A stretch of 64,000 nucleotides of DNA from Neoceratodus forsteri (GCA_016271365.2 CM057456.1:884116001-884180000), one strand, 5' to 3'; shown: positions 45,938 through 57,971, counted from the first letter of the stretch. Made by a program: numbers and translations. The notes: generated by a model not told the origin, from the sequence alone.

Positions 45938-47215
45938 TATTTATTTATTTATTAGCTTTTGGTAACCGGGTAAGTGCACTAGGCAACAATCCTGCCTATT
46001 TTCAGGCACAACCCGGGGTGAGTACAAAATTGAGAATACAGATATGAACAATCATACAAATTCACATAACAATAAAAATGACATAGGTAAAATCATTATA
46101 GTACAGGTTGAGATACATCAGAGGATTGGTCATGCAGACAATTGTACAAGCACAATAATGTGTAAGGTAAGAGGTTTGATTGGCTAGGGGAGGAGGACGC
46201 TCTTATCAGTCCTTAGCCAAGCTTAGTTGAAAAATGGAAACACATAAATAAGATACAATAAGCTTGCATAGCATGGAGACTTAGTGGCAGCTCCCAGTTA
46301 CATGCAGTTACAGTTACCTAGGGCATAGAGGTGAGAGAACAGAGAATGCTTAAAAGAAAGGTGGGAGGTGGAGTTTTGAACCTGAGGGGGGAGAAAGTTC
46401 CAGAACTTAGGAGCAAAATGGGAGAATGCCTTTTCTCCCATTTTGGTCGCAAAGGGCCGTACTGAGAGCATTGGGACAGAAAAGGACCTAAGGGTGCGGT
46501 ACTGAGAGACTGGGGTGAGCAAGTCAGCCAGAGAGGCCAGACAAGGTGGTCTAGTAAGGAAGTCAACAAGTCACCCTAAGGTATATGTCCAGAGGTCTTT
46601 GGGAGACAACCAGTTTAAGCCAGAGTAGAGTAGGCAGTGATGAGTTAGGCAAGGGGCTGATAAGGCGAACCTACAGATAATAATATAGGAAGTGTCCCAC
46701 TTGTAGAGCACACTGGCATTGGCAGGGTAATGAACCGGGAGGGCATAAAGGAGTTGAGGGAGTAGTACTCCTCTAGCTACTGATAGCCTGGCTGTTGGTG
46801 TGAGTGAGTGGCACACATGATAGGCAGTGCCTATTTTAGCACTGACAGTTCGACAAACCTCATTGACATGCACCAAAAAATCAAGAGCTGGGTCAAGCGT
46901 AACCCCGAGGTATTTGAAAGTAGAGGTGTTAGTGACAGTAGTACCATCATGGCAGTGGACAAGGAGCTTAGGAGCCTCAGAGGGCACTTTTTTAGAGGAT
47001 CCAAAAAGCATGGCCTGGGTTTTACCTATGTTTAGGATTTGATGGTTATCCGAGAGCCAGGATTGAAGGGATTGAAAGACATGTGAAAGTTTACGGTTTA
47101 TGCTGTCAATAGATTTGGATGAATAATAAAGCATAAGATCATCAGCGTACATGAGTATGCTACTGTGAAGAGAAGGACTGGAAATATCATTAAGGTGGAA
47201 GACAAGCTACATCTT
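45938..47215 (-). pseudogene. L2-like LINE, 5'-truncated
   Basis: The minus-strand RT starts at the catalytic box, 'LMYADDLMLYYSS' (about 47152). It continues through 'LNIGKTQAMLFGSS', 'FKYLGVTLDPALDFLVHVNEV' and 'RGVLLPQLLYALPVHY' to the C-terminal 'EKAFSHFAPKFWNFLPPQV' and 'FKHSLFSHLYAL' (46300-46500). That last block is typical of L2/CR1-group ORF2 ends. Frames shift near 46570. The 3' tail at 45938-46020 carries a stem (CCGGGTAAGTGC with GCACAACCCGG) and a short TTTA repeat. The tail is shared with the SINE at 33482-33930. Confidence 0.75.
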
Positions 47216-47350
47216 TGATGATGATCAGACTTTCATTGTGGATTTCACTCCAGGTTAAAGATTGAAGGTAATTTTGGGGTGCAGTGCATGAATGTTTTTT
47301 GGGGGGCTTATGTGTTAGTGTTGTAATACTCATTGCTACCTTTATGTGCG

Positions 47351-47354
<4 letters not shown>
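47216..47354. repeat. dispersed repeat segment
   Basis: About 47285-47335 (TTATGTGTTAGTGTTGTAATACTCATT in pieces) recurs near 49805-49840 and 50065-50100. Nothing coding. Confidence 0.4.

Positions 47355-47388
<34 letters not shown>
47355..47388. repeat. (TA)n microsatellite beside MITE X copy 3
   Basis: About 17 TA units directly upstream of the MITE X left end at 47399. Confidence 0.9.
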
Positions 47389-47391
<3 letters not shown>

Positions 47392-47398
47392 TTTTTTC

Positions 47399-47510
47399 AT
47401 TGCAAAAAATTCATTAATGTATCAGTTAGGGTGAATACCACAGCCACAAAAGCAAGGAAATGAAGTATTAGGGTGTTCCAACCTAACACCACCCCCAGAG
47501 CTATTCCACC
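47399..47510 (+). mobile_element. foldback MITE X, partial copy 3
   Basis: ATTGCAAAAAATTCATTAATG then TCAGTTAGGGTGAATACC, then CAAAAGCAAGGAAATG and CCAACCTAACACC, match copies 1 and 2. The far end is not recognised. Confidence 0.6.
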
Positions 47511-47639
47511 CCTACCTCCCCACCCTCCCACACCAATGGGCATCAGGGTGCGCCATTGATGTGAGTCGAAACTAACTCTCACCCCATTCCATGTATAAAC
47601 AAGCATACACGCTACAGTATAGGACAATAGAGTGAGAGT

Positions 47640-48610
47640 TAGGCCTGATGACCCAATATTGGCACACTGGGGTGGGCTCCCAGTGTGCCACAATACTGGA
47701 TGGGAGAGATGCACATCGACATGGGGATTGGGCACCCTGGTGTTGGTGTAGGGGCAGACTAGTCTGATGCAGGATCCTGCATTGAAATGATCGCAAATTT
47801 TGATTCAGGATTTTGTATCAAAGAAAAGACATTGGGGGACAGTTTTATTTTTTACAGGCTTTTCTTGATTCCTCAGATTGCAGTTTGGCTCTGAAGAGTG
47901 CAGATGTGTCCCGGTCCAGAGGAGATCGCCAGTTCCGACCTCGAGAGGGTAAGTATGGGTGGGGGGGTGCACTGCAGAAAGGTGGGTGCTCAGAGGGAGG
48001 GTGGGGATGAGGGAGGGGGCACTGGGGAGACAACAAGGGACAGTTTTCCTTATTACAGGTTTATTCTTTAAAAAAGGAAACATTGAGGATAATTTTCTTT
48101 ATTTACAGGTCTTATTCTTCATTTGGGCATGCTGAGGTGGGCTCCCAGTGTACCATATAAGTTGGGGGGGGAGACATCATCATGCTGACAGGGGGATTGG
48201 GCACCCCTGTCAGCAATAAAAGGGGCTAGGGGATGGGGTCATCTGACACTGGGGGTGAGCATCCCAGTGTCAGAAAGGGTTTTTAAAAGACATATATATT
48301 GACACACTGGGGTGGGCTCCCAGTGTGCCACAATACTGGGGGGGATACACATCGACACAGGGATTGGGCACCCCGGTGTCAGTGCAGGGGCCAGACTAGT
48401 CCAATGCAGGATCCTGCATCAAAAGGATTGCACATTTCGATGCAAGGATTCTGCATTGAAGAAAAACATTGGGGACAGTTTTCTTTTTACAGGCTTTTAA
48501 ATATTGTCTGGCACACTGGGGTGGGGCTGCCAGTGTGCCAAATGCAGGTTTGGTAGGGATGCGTGACTGACATCCGACATGGGGATTGGGCACCCCATTT
48601 CGTTGGGAAC
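47640..48610. repeat. hairpin-rich tandem array
   Basis: A module of about 190 bp at 47655-47860 recurs at 48297-48500, with partial copies at 48120-48190 and 48505-48605. Each starts with a hairpin: 47661-47671 with 47679-47689 (GGCACACTGGG), 48303-48311 with 48319-48327, 48510-48519 with 48530-48540. Related stems are at 48184-48214 and 48243-48273. Each module ends with ACATTGGGGACAGTTTTCT-like DNA running into a pyrimidine tract and ACAGG. No protein is supported. Confidence 0.75.
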
Positions 48611-48900
48611 AAGCGGGTCCTCCTGATTCTGCAGCTGACAGCAGGAGTTCCAGCTGTGGCTGCAGAAGTCAAGAAAATGCCGGTCTTCTCACACAGAGAA
48701 CAGCTTACAAGCTGTCCTCTGTATAAGCTGGATCCCTAAAAAAAAAAAAATTGTTTGGGTCCAACTTAAAACACAAAAAAAATCAGAATACACCTAAAAG
48801 TGTCATCTTTAGCTGTTTTCTGATGTTTTTGTGTATTAAAAAGGTTCAGGACTTCAACTTTCTTGCTAAGCGGCCAAAAAAGATGGTGGCTGCAACACCG
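48611..48900. other. unassigned spacer
   Basis: Ends of a repeat (GCTGACAGCAGGAGTTCCAGC, foldable) and an A-run at 48739. No supported gene. Confidence 0.4.
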
Positions 48901-48902
48901 CT

Positions 48903-48990
48903 AAATCATAGAAACATAGACGTTGACAGCAGATAAGGACCACAAGGCCCATCCAGTCTGCTCATTTTTTCTATCTTATGAATGTGCCAT
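48903..48990 (-). pseudogene. CR1-type 3' terminus
   Basis: On the minus strand it ends ...GGCCTTGTGGTCCTTATCTGC then TCTATGTTTCTATGA, matching the CR1 3' end at 42300-42400. Only the last 90 bp or so remain. Confidence 0.7.
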
Positions 48991-48999
48991 AGGCCTTTA

Positions 49000-49460
49000 C
49001 TCTGTCAGTCAATCACAGAACTGTGAACTGTGTGAAAAATACCAGCATTCTTTGCGAAAAGAAGCTGGTATTTTTTGCACAGTAGTCCTATTATTCGAAA
49101 ATAAGAGGCTATTTTTCACACAATTCTCCTATTGTGCGAAAAATATATCTTTCGTGCCTGACATATAAATTTTCCCATAGGAAACAATGGGACGATTAAA
49201 AATGTCATAACGTTTGAACAGATTAATATTTTTCACCAAACCTTCAAAAGGCACATTTGTCACCCAAAGGCTTTCTATGCTGAAAATTTCAAACCACAAC
49301 ATGAAGGCATTCCTGAGATACAGGTGAGCAAAAAAAATGTTAAAAAAATGGATTTTGCTGTTTTTTTCAACACTTTATATCTCAGAAACCACTTTACGGA
49401 TTCCCATGAAATCTGACAGGTCAAAAAAACCTACCCCTAGAGATTATGTATGCCATATTT
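49000..49460. repeat. non-coding repeat with an internal hairpin
   Basis: GTGTGAAAAATACCAGC (about 49032) pairs loosely with GCTGGTATTTTTTGCAC (about 49063). AAAATA and GCGAAAAATA are repeated around it. Possibly a foldback element, but edges are not clear. Confidence 0.4.
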
Positions 49461-49563
49461 CATGCAAATCTATTTAAGGGCTCTGAAGTTATTAAGGCTC
49501 AAAGTTTGGACTTTAACATAGACATGCCATTTCACCCTAACTATACTGGTGCGACTGTGCCAC

Positions 49564-49666
<103 letters not shown>

Positions 49667-49684
49667 CAGATTATATACGATATT

Positions 49685-50124
49685 CCTTAACTCCAGTTAT
49701 TGATGGACTTATGACTTGTTAAAGTTGCAATGTTATCCTATGGGAATTTTCATTTTTTCATTTTTATGTTTTTTTATATGTCTGTTTTCAGTTGGTATTT
49801 TGTAGGGACTTAGTCTTGCAGTATTCATTGTCACCTTTCTTTTGATACATAGATTCTCCCTTAAACCTCATTCTCTCCTGGTGGCCATTTTGGGTCGGTT
49901 TCAACAATGGATGGTACTGACGCCATATGGTGGCTACGGGCCTGAAGGAGTTAACTCCCAAGAGTGACAGAGTTACAGGTTGTTAAAGTTCCAGTGTTAT
50001 GCCATGGGAATTTAATTTTTTTAATTTGTATATTTTTGTATGGCCCCTTACAATTTGGGGGTTGGGGGTATCATGTGTTAGTGGTGTACTACTCATTTAC
50101 ACTGTCCCTTAACTCCAAATATTG
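49685..50124. repeat. two-copy direct repeat
   Basis: CCTTAACTCCAGTTATTGATGG (49684) and CCTTAACTCCAAATATTGATAG (50104), and GTTAAAGTTGCAATGTTATCC (49719) and GTTAAAGTTCCAGTGTTATGCC (49982), show an old duplication about 260-420 bp apart. Confidence 0.5.
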
Positions 50125-50258
50125 ATAGAAATCATCCAGAAACCAATCTTCACCATTGATTCACACCAATTGGTTCTGAACTGGAGGCACTAGGACCCTG
50201 TGGGAGCCAGAACTTTCAGAAGGGCTAGGCTGTGTGCATGCACATTACCACAAGACTA
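50125..50258 (+). repeat. solo DIRS-A/C-family terminal-repeat fragment
   Basis: AATCTTCACCATTGATTCAC, then GGAGGCACTAGGACCC and GGGAGCCAGAACTTTCAGAAG, match the DIRS-A left terminus (5405-5500). It abuts the 3' end of LINE-A. Confidence 0.7.
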
Positions 50259-50575
50259 GAAGTAATAGAAAATCTTTATTGATCATACTTTAAGGACATT
50301 ACAATTTCATACACCAAAAAATAAATAACAGGTTAAAAATGACCGTCTTAAAGTGCAGTCAGGTACAGTGCAATGAGACAAGGAAAATATGACATATAAT
50401 CATAAGGAACAATCCAAGGAAAGTCTTCCATGATACTTCTCAGATGGTCTTAATTTTGTTATCCTTTGATAATTTCTTTTTGTGTTTAATGACACTAGCA
50501 AGATATTTTGCTATCCTTTCCACTTCAGTTTCCATCTTAGGATTCAATAGGATGAATGTCACATCATAACTAAAG

Positions 50576-51662
50576 TCAGCGTGTGTTATAAAAAAAATCC
50601 TTCAGAAACAGAGTTCTGGGGGCATTGTAGAGAGGGCATATAGAAACTATGTGATCAATAGTCTCCCTATGTCCTCTGGAACATGGGCATTGGTCAGATT
50701 GATCTCCTCTACCTCTATGTCTATTTAAGTGTATTTGGAGTTTATAATTCTGAATCTTGCCCATGTTATCATTTTTTAATAGTATGGTTTAACAGGTAAC
50801 AGTAAATAATCTTCCAACCTGTGAACTGATTTATTATATGCAAGCCATGGCAACTGTTTTTGATTCTTAAGTAAGGATAGATCCTTCTTCTGAGCAGACC
50901 AAAAAGTTTTCTTTTCATAGTAGTTTTAAATGAAGGTGAAATAAGTATACCCCTGTTTTAATCATTCCAAAGTTGGGGTGAGGCAGCATTCTTGAGAGTT
51001 TTCTGAAGTTTTTCTAACCAAGGAGAGGGAATGCCTCTATCTAACCAATTCAGTTTTTCCTTAAAGCATTCTTTAGGTAAAGTATTAACCAGATTGTTAG
51101 TTATTCAGAGCCAGTTAGAGGCTATCCTTAATTGGATAATGTAACTAAGTTCTATGCTACCAAATTCAGCCCTGACAAGGGCCGAAGAAGTAGAAGGAGG
51201 GACCTGTAATAATGCTTTATAATAATATAGTAATGGAATTTCACATTTTGGGGAAGATCGGAAACCCCAGACTTCTGCTCCATATAGGAGAAAAGAATTC
51301 AGGTTTGCTTCACCAGCCCTTATGGCAGAGATAATAGCATTTCCTCTGAAGTTATAGTTGAAACATATAAGAGCCTTGGCAATGTGTTTTGCTCTAGCAG
51401 CCTGTTGCTTTAAGTGCAAGTTCCACCTACTACTGGATGAGAACCTAAGGCCCAGATACACATACTCCTTAACTACTTCTATAGTATTCTCGTATAATGT
51501 AATATGACAATCCAGTTTAGAGTTACCAAAAATCATAATTTTCTTTTTTGTGAGATTTATCTTTAGATCCAGTTCCTCACATTTAGTTACAATCTGGTTA
51601 AATTGGTTTTGGAGCCCTTTCTTGGTTAATGAAAATAAAACAAGATCATCAGCATAAGCTAA
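50576..51662 (-). pseudogene. LINE-A RT 3' part and C-terminal Cys/His region
   Basis: Starts at the YADD box (about 51655-51645). It continues 'CHITLYENTIEVVKEYVYLGLRFSS' and 'FNYNFRGNAIISAIRAGEANLNSFLLYGAEVWGFRSS' (51536-51105), and ends with 'SDQCPCSRGHRETIDHIVSICPLYNAPR' (50576-50680), a Cys-x-Cys...His...Cys cluster found at the C terminus of I/Jockey/Vingi-type LINE proteins. Clade placement beyond that is not safe. Several frameshifts. Confidence 0.75.
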
Positions 51663-51875
51663 AAGAGAAAATTACTCACTGCAGTAATCTTCTTTCTTCC
51701 AAGGGGTCCTTTAGCATCAGTAACTATAGCAGTTACTTGGCTAGGTGCAACTGCCCCAGAGGTATGCCTTTAAGAGAATTTATTTAAATGAGCTTGAGCA
51801 TTAGTCAATCAAAAAACAGGAGGGGAATGAGCTGAGTGAGAGCAGCCTGAAGGGCTTCAGAATTTTTTCGAAAAA
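51663..51875 (+). repeat. DIRS-B inverted terminal repeat (3' end of element)
   Basis: Begins AAGAGAAAATTACTCACTGC. GGGGTCCTTTAGCATCAGTA and the following 150 bp pair with 61390-61586 in reverse complement. Confidence 0.85.
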
Positions 51876-52066
51876 AAAGGAGCACATAACCCAAAATGAA
51901 TCAACAGGATTAAAAAAACATGAAAATGTCCAAAAAACTAGAAACAGAAAAACAACAACCTGAGTACAAAACTCACTAATGAAAAACCCAAATTTGGTAA
52001 GAGAACTGATAACAGAGCCCTTCTCCTGACAGGTGAACCGGGGAGGAAGAGTGGGAGTTTACTGAT

Positions 52067-52160
52067 GCTAAAGGACCCCTTGGAAGAAAGAAGGGTACTG
52101 CGGTGAGTAATTTTTTCTTCTTACCCCAGGAGTCCTTTAGCGTCAGTAACTTTAGCAGAC
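52067..52160 (-). repeat. DIRS-B internal complementary region
   Basis: On the plus strand, GATGCTAAAGGACCCCTTGG...GAGTAATTTT is complementary to the lower-coordinate terminus. It is fused to TTACCCCAGGAGTCCTTTAGC, complementary to the upper-coordinate terminus. Confidence 0.85.
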
Positions 52161-52289
52161 TACTGAGCAGTACCAAGTGGGAGGTGGGCAGAGAACCTGC
52201 TTAGAAAATAGGCTCTGCAGGATCACCCTGCCAAATTTGGCATCAGATCTGGTCTGCACATCCAGACTGTAGTGATTCACAAAGGTGTG

Positions 52290-53661
52290 CACAGATTTCT
52301 AGGTAGCTGCTTTGCAGACATCCAAAAGGGGTATGTCCCTTGCTGCTGCCACCAAGGCTACAGTGCCCCTAGTGGAGTGGGCTGTGAGCCCTAGGGGAGG
52401 TTGATAACCAGCCTTCTCATAGCAGAATTTAATACAAGAGACCAACCAGTGGAAAATGGTTCTCTTGGTAGCTGGTCTTCCTCTGCCTACAGCCCCGTAG
52501 ATGAGGAACAACTGAGTGGAAGAGCCTCTGGACTGTCTAGTATGCTCTAAGTAGTAAAAGAGGGCACTTTTGACATCCAAGCTGTGGAGCTCTTGCTCAC
52601 CAGAAGTGGATTTCTCAGTAAAGAAGACAGGCAGAGTAATAGACTGGTTTAGGTGGAACTCCAAAACCACCTTTGGAAAATATTTCCTATTTGTCCTGAG
52701 CTCAACTTTATTGTTGTGAGGAATTATGTAATTTGGCTCAGTGCACAGGGCCTATAGTTCTGAAATCCTCCTGGCAGAGGTAATGACCACCATGAAGACT
52801 GTCTTCCAAGTCACAAACTTGATATGAGCAGTGGACATAGGCTCAAAGTGTGGTTTCATGAGCCTGTCTATGCAGAGGTTCAAGATGCAAGAAGGAACCG
52901 ATTCCCTGACTGGAGGCAGAAGGTGCAAGAGGCCTTTGAAAAACTGTTCAAATATGGTGTGGGAATAAAATGGACTTTTTCTTTCCCACTGAAAGATAGG
53001 CCACAATTGCAGCCAGGTGTAGCTTGAGGGAAGATGGTTTCAAGCCTGACAGTGTCAAGTGCACCAGGTAATCCAGCAGCTGATGGTCTGAAGCTGAAAG
53101 GGGATCAATCATTTTGCTCTTGCACCAGGGGGAAAACCTTTTCCATTTGGCTGCATAAGACTTCTTAGTGTTCAGTTTTTTAGCCATTCTCAGGATCTTA
53201 AGGACCTGTTCAGAGTACTGAGAGGATGGAAACTCTAACTCTTCAAGAACCAGGCCTTGAGGTGAAGAGAGTGTATGTCTGGATAATGCACTCCTGTCTG
53301 AGGAAGAGTCAGCAGGGAGTGAGTTGACAGCAAGTGAATTGGCCTGCTGTGCAACAGGGAATGAAGGAGAGGGTACCAGGCTTGCCTGGGTCAATCCAGA
53401 GTCACCAGTATCATCAAAGCAGGCTGTTGTCTGAGTTTCAGCAATACCCTGAGTATCAGGGAAAAAGGAGGGAATGCCAGATAGGAACCTCCCTGACCAG
53501 TCTAGGATCAAGGCATCCATAGGAAGCATTCCCAGGACTGGGGGCCTGCAACAGTACTGAGGAAGCTGAAAGCTGTGGGAGAGGTAAACAGATCCACTTC
53601 TGGTGTGCTCCACCACCTGAACATGAACACTGTGGCTAGTACTTGCTTGTTCAGAGTCCAT
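52290..53661 (-). pseudogene. DIRS-B tyrosine recombinase, stop at the conserved Trp
   Basis: The core-binding half is open at 53661-52948 ('TKKSYAAKWKRFSPWCKSKM', 'LDYLVHLTLSGLKPSSLKLHLAAI'). The catalytic half starts in another frame: 'FVTWKTVFMVVITSARRISEL' with the catalytic Arg (about 52760). It resumes at 52670-52299: 'LTAHSTRGTVAL' with His-x-x-Arg, then 'CKAAT'. The next codon, where DIRS-A has Trp, is TAG, and 'NHYSLDV' with the catalytic Tyr follows in frame. Two frameshifts plus this stop disable it. Confidence 0.85.
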
Positions 53662-54344
53662 TAATGCTGGCCTTGACTGATGTGACTTAGAGCATCTGCC
53701 AGGGTATTATGTTTGCTTGGGAGATGAATAGCTGAAAGACTGACTCCCAGGGAGAAGGCTAGAGACCAGAGCTTCAGAGCTTCTGAACAGGGTATTCCTG
53801 ATCTGGTACCACCCTGTTTGTTTATGTAAAACGTTGCAGTGGTGTTGTCTGTTTGAATTTGTACCACCTGCCCTTTTAAACTGGGAGCAAATGCTTTGAG
53901 AGCTGGAAAGATTGCTCTGAGTTCCAAAAGGTTTATGTGTAACTGTGACTCTTTGAGAGTCCAGGTGCTGCTTACTGAGGCACTGTCCAGATGCGCTCCC
54001 CACCACAGTAGGGAGGCATCTGTGGTGATCACCTTTGTGGGTAGCGGACCCTGGAAGGCTACCATGCTGCCAAATTTGCAGGGTTCTTCCACCAAGGCAG
54101 GTTCTGGAAGAACTGCTCTGTCACAGGTATCAGCTTTGAAAAAGTGTTGCTTCTCTGAGATCGCATCCTGTACCTGACTCCTGGGACCACTGCAGTCATT
54201 GAAGCCATTTATCCCAAGAACCTGAGAAAATGTCTGGCTGGTCTTGGCTGTCCCCGGATGAAAGAATCTGCCACTGAAAGGAAACTTTGAATTCTTTCCT
54301 GTGGGAGGAAGGCATATCCTTTCTTAATGTCTAGCTGGGCTCCT
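53661..54344 (-). pseudogene. DIRS-B RNase H and RT 3' part
   Basis: RNase H is open at 54095-53661. Its acids are Asp in 'VITTDASLLWWGAHL', Glu in 'HINLLELRAIF', Asp in 'IQTDNTTATFYINKQGG', and a final Asp in 'KHNTLADALSHIS'. The segment between 54344 and 54100 has the end of RT ('KKGYAFLPQERIQ'). The RT palm lies on the other side of LINE-C. This RNase H is the best preserved in the window. Confidence 0.8.
54327..54344. repeat. target duplication of LINE-C, 3' side
   Basis: ATGTCTAGCTGGGCTCCT. The other copy at 58299-58315 is ATGTCAGCTGGGCTCCT, one base shorter. Confidence 0.7.
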
Positions 54345-54544
54345 TAAGTAAGTCAAGTAATAGTTTATTGTTCATCCACGAGACGTAATGGACATGACAA
54401 CATGCAAAATATAAGTAATAGATTAATAAATATGATAGATAGCTCTTTCACATCAAATAATATGACCAAGGTATAAAATACAAGTTTAAACTTCACAACC
54501 AGACTATCTGTTTGCACAGAAAGGAAACTATTTGTACAGCAAGT

Positions 54545-56500
54545 TCATTTAGACTTGGAAACATGGTAGTGTTTTCTTTTAAGCTTTATCACTTCATGAA
54601 AAAAAATTGCGGCCATCTCCACATCTTCCACATTCAAAGGATGGAGGAGAACAAATAATGGGTCATAATCTAAGCTTGCATATCTCAGAAGAAAATTATT
54701 TACTATTGTGTTATGGGCAGTATTATATAAGGGACATTGTACCATAATATGATAAATATCTTCATCAAAACCCTTATTACATATACAGCTTTCTGAACAG
54801 AACCTATCCGGTGGTCTTCTATTAAAGTAAGCATATTTAGAACATATAATTCCAAATCTTGCCCAAGTAATAAATTTCCTGTATTTAGGAGTCAGTGGGA
54901 GAATTAAGTAACTCTCTATAAGAGAATCAATTTTATTACTTCCAAACCAAATGGCCTGTCACTGGTTCTTTACCAGATCCATTTGTTTTACTTGGCCAAT
55001 CACAGATAATTTAGTTTTGAAGATGTCCTTGAACAAAGGTGAGATTAAGATACCCTTTCCAAAGTCTGACCAGAGATGTTTCATAGAAGTTCTAATTATA
55101 ATCACTTTAAGAGTTTTTAACCATGGAGATGTAAAATTCTATTCAGCCTAGCTGATTTTCTCTTTCAAGCAAGATAAAGGGAGAACATTAATCAGATTAT
55201 TCATATTTCTAAGCCAATAACCCACCATATGAATTTCAACTAACGTTGAAATGGGTACTTTACCTAATTCAGCTCTAACAATAACATTCAGTGTTGATAA
55301 AGGAACCTATAACAATGATTTATAATACATTAATAAAGGGCCTTCTAATAAAGAGGAACTTGAGGCCCCCAAACCTCAGCTCCATACAGGAGAATAGGAT
55401 TGATTTTAGCTTCTCCAGCAACAAGGGCTGGTATAACTGAATGCCCACCATATTTAGAGTTGAAGTGCAATAGGGCTGTAGTTGCCAGCTTTGCTCTTAC
55501 AATTTGATCTTTCCAATGAGATGACCAAAGTCCTTTAGTAGTAAATTTGACACCCGGGTATACATAGGAAGAAACGACTTCTACCAACGCTCTATTTAAA
55601 AATATCCTTGGAGGTGAGCCATTGAAATTTTGTGAACCAAATGTAATTTTTGTCTTTTTGAGATTCATTGATAAATCTACAGTAGATTTTCACATTTATT
55701 TTTAAGTTGATTTATTTTATTTTGAAGTCCCTGCCTAGAAAGTGCTAGCAGTATTAAGTCATCTGCATATGCTAAAGTATGGATAGCAAGATTATTAATT
55801 TTAGGAGAATCTAGATTAGCTGAGACCACATAATTCAAAAGAGAATCAATATAAATGCTAAATAAAAGGTGTACTAAAAGGCATCCCTGCTTGACCCCCA
55901 CTGTAATTCTAAAATACTCTGAAATGTTACCACAATTATCATAACTAACAGCAGATATAGTGTTTAAGTGTAAAAGATAGATAGGAACCAATAAATTCAA
56001 CGGCAACCCTCTACAAATCAGAATTTCCCAAAGTTTTTCTCTTATCACTGAGTCAAAGGCAGCCGTAAAATCAACGAATAAGACAAATAACTTCATCTTC
56101 TGAAATTAATTATATTTTTCCACTAAATGGGCCAAAATGAGATGTTATCAATTGTCGAGAAGTTATGCCGAAAACCTGCTTGAAACATAGATAGAGGGGA
56201 AACAGTTTCTGTCCAATTCTGAAGTTTTTGTAACAATATTCTAGCAAATATTTTACCACTAGTGTCCATTAAACTGATTGGATGATAATTAGTTGGAAGG
56301 TGTTATTGCCCCTTCTTATGAATTGGTACAATTATATTTTTTGTCCAGGAGAGGGGAACAAATCTCTCTTTTAAACAGAAATCGAAAAAATTTGTAAAAA
56401 AGATTACTCAGTAATTTAAATGTGCTTTATAAACTTCTCCTGGAATGGAGTCAGGTCCTGGGGCCTTATTATTTTATAAATTTATTATGGCTGATTCAAC
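54545..56500 (-). pseudogene. LINE-C reverse transcriptase and C-terminal region
   Basis: RT blocks: 'LFVLFVDFTAAFDSVIREKLWEIL' with the first Asp (56096-56030), 'FRITVGVKQGCLLVHLLFSIYI' (about 55920), and 'HTLAYADDLILLALSRQGLQ' with the catalytic YADD (about 55770). Then 'VSSYVYPGVKFTTKGLWSSHW' and 'PALVAGEAKINPILLYGAEVWG' (55600-55370), and the C-terminal 'MVQCPLYNTAHN' (54745). Parts lie in different frames with stops between. Family function: target-primed reverse transcription of the LINE RNA. Confidence 0.8.
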
Positions 56501-56948
56501 ATCAGTAAATGTACTGTAAATACCAGTGGGGAAAAATCTTTGTTACAGATCTTTAAAATGGGAGAGTTGTGTACCCAAGAGAAAAAATCTGTATTACATA
56601 ATGCTTTGCAGTAAGATTTCCATGTTTCCTTAGGAATACATATAGGAAGTGATGACCAATAGCATTTAGTTCCTTTTGCAACTAGTGCCCAGAATAATTT
56701 AGTATAATTAGAATTTATAGCCTGATGCATGGTGTCCCATTGTTTAGAAATGAAGTTTAATTTCTTCTGTCCAAGAAATTTCTTATACTGTTTTCAGGCC
56801 TTATTTAACTGCGTCATCCGAATTTTTGAAGGCAATTTTTTTGTTTGTCTAATTAACCTTCCAAGTATTCATTTTTCCCTAATACATTGGGTATCGAACC
56901 AAGAAGATGCCTTTTGCGATTTAGTTGTGTTAGAATAGATTTCTTTAT

Positions 56949-57900
56949 TTATCTGTTGATAACATAAGTCCAATTGCTGACTATATGCCCTATATTAGAG
57001 TCATCATAAGCAAGTACAAAAAGTGATACAAAAGAAGCTGAATAAATTAGCTTAGTAACACAATCCAAGGTTTTCATGTTTAGGGTCAACCTAGATTTAC
57101 CATGTATGGTCAATGGAGCTGAAATATCGTTTGCCTGGACTAAATTAAAGTTCTGGTTCAAAAAAGACAATAAAATGGCTGTGTGATCGCTTTCTGGTCG
57201 CATAACAACCTCCAGTCTCTTAAATTGATCATAGTTGTGTGGGGAACAAAGAACAAAATCAATAACACTCTCCCCTATAGGGGGAAAAGGTACATGCACC
57301 AGCACGATATCCTTCAAGTCAAGATTATTATTCATGATAAAACTTTGAAAACACTTCCCTGGATCATTAAGCACTTTATCAGATGTATTTCTAGGTTCAA
57401 GATCTTCTAAGTAATATTGTTCCTGTAAAGAGGGTAAGTTGTCAACATTTGCTATTCTGGAGTTGAAATTGCCTGCTAAAATAACTGTATCCATCTTATA
57501 CAGCTGTAACATTATATCAATTTCCATAGTTAATGTTGATCAAATATTATATACTGGGTGAGAATGAAAACTCGGTGAGATGTAAACATTTACAATCAAT
57601 ACTATAGATGCATCCTAAGAGACTAGTAGAAAAAGAATCTCAGGGGTCAGAGAATGGTTTGCAAGTACCCTAAGGCCCTCCCTTATCTTAATCATGGTAA
57701 CAAGCCCACCCTTGTTTCTCCCATAGGCCTTAACTTTAGTTGCAGGGACAAAGAAAGATCCAAACTCATTCACATAGGGCTATGTCACCGCTCAAGTTTC
57801 TTGGAGAACTATGGCCTCAAAACCAGAGACAAAACTTAGCCATTGTGGATCTGCAAATTTGTTACATAACCCTACAATATTTCATATAAGAATATTAAGC
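56949..57900 (-). pseudogene. LINE-C APE-type endonuclease
   Basis: Open at 57527-56949: 'MDTVILAGNFNSRIANVDNLPSL' is the metal-binding GDFN-like block (here GNFN), and 'GESVIDFVLCSPHNY' and 'RPESDHTAILLSF' are the DFV and SDH blocks of APE-type LINE endonucleases. Further upstream, with stops, 'GFEAIVLQET' and 'NKGGLVTMIKIREGLRV' (57860-57660) are the N-terminal blocks. Role: nicks target DNA to prime reverse transcription. The GDFN Asp is replaced by Asn, which would harm catalysis. Confidence 0.8.
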
Positions 57901-57971
57901 TGAATTGCAGGTGAAGATATATGGGAAGAAGAGTGCGATAAATCTCCCTCTAAGCTAGGAGCTGTCAGTAC

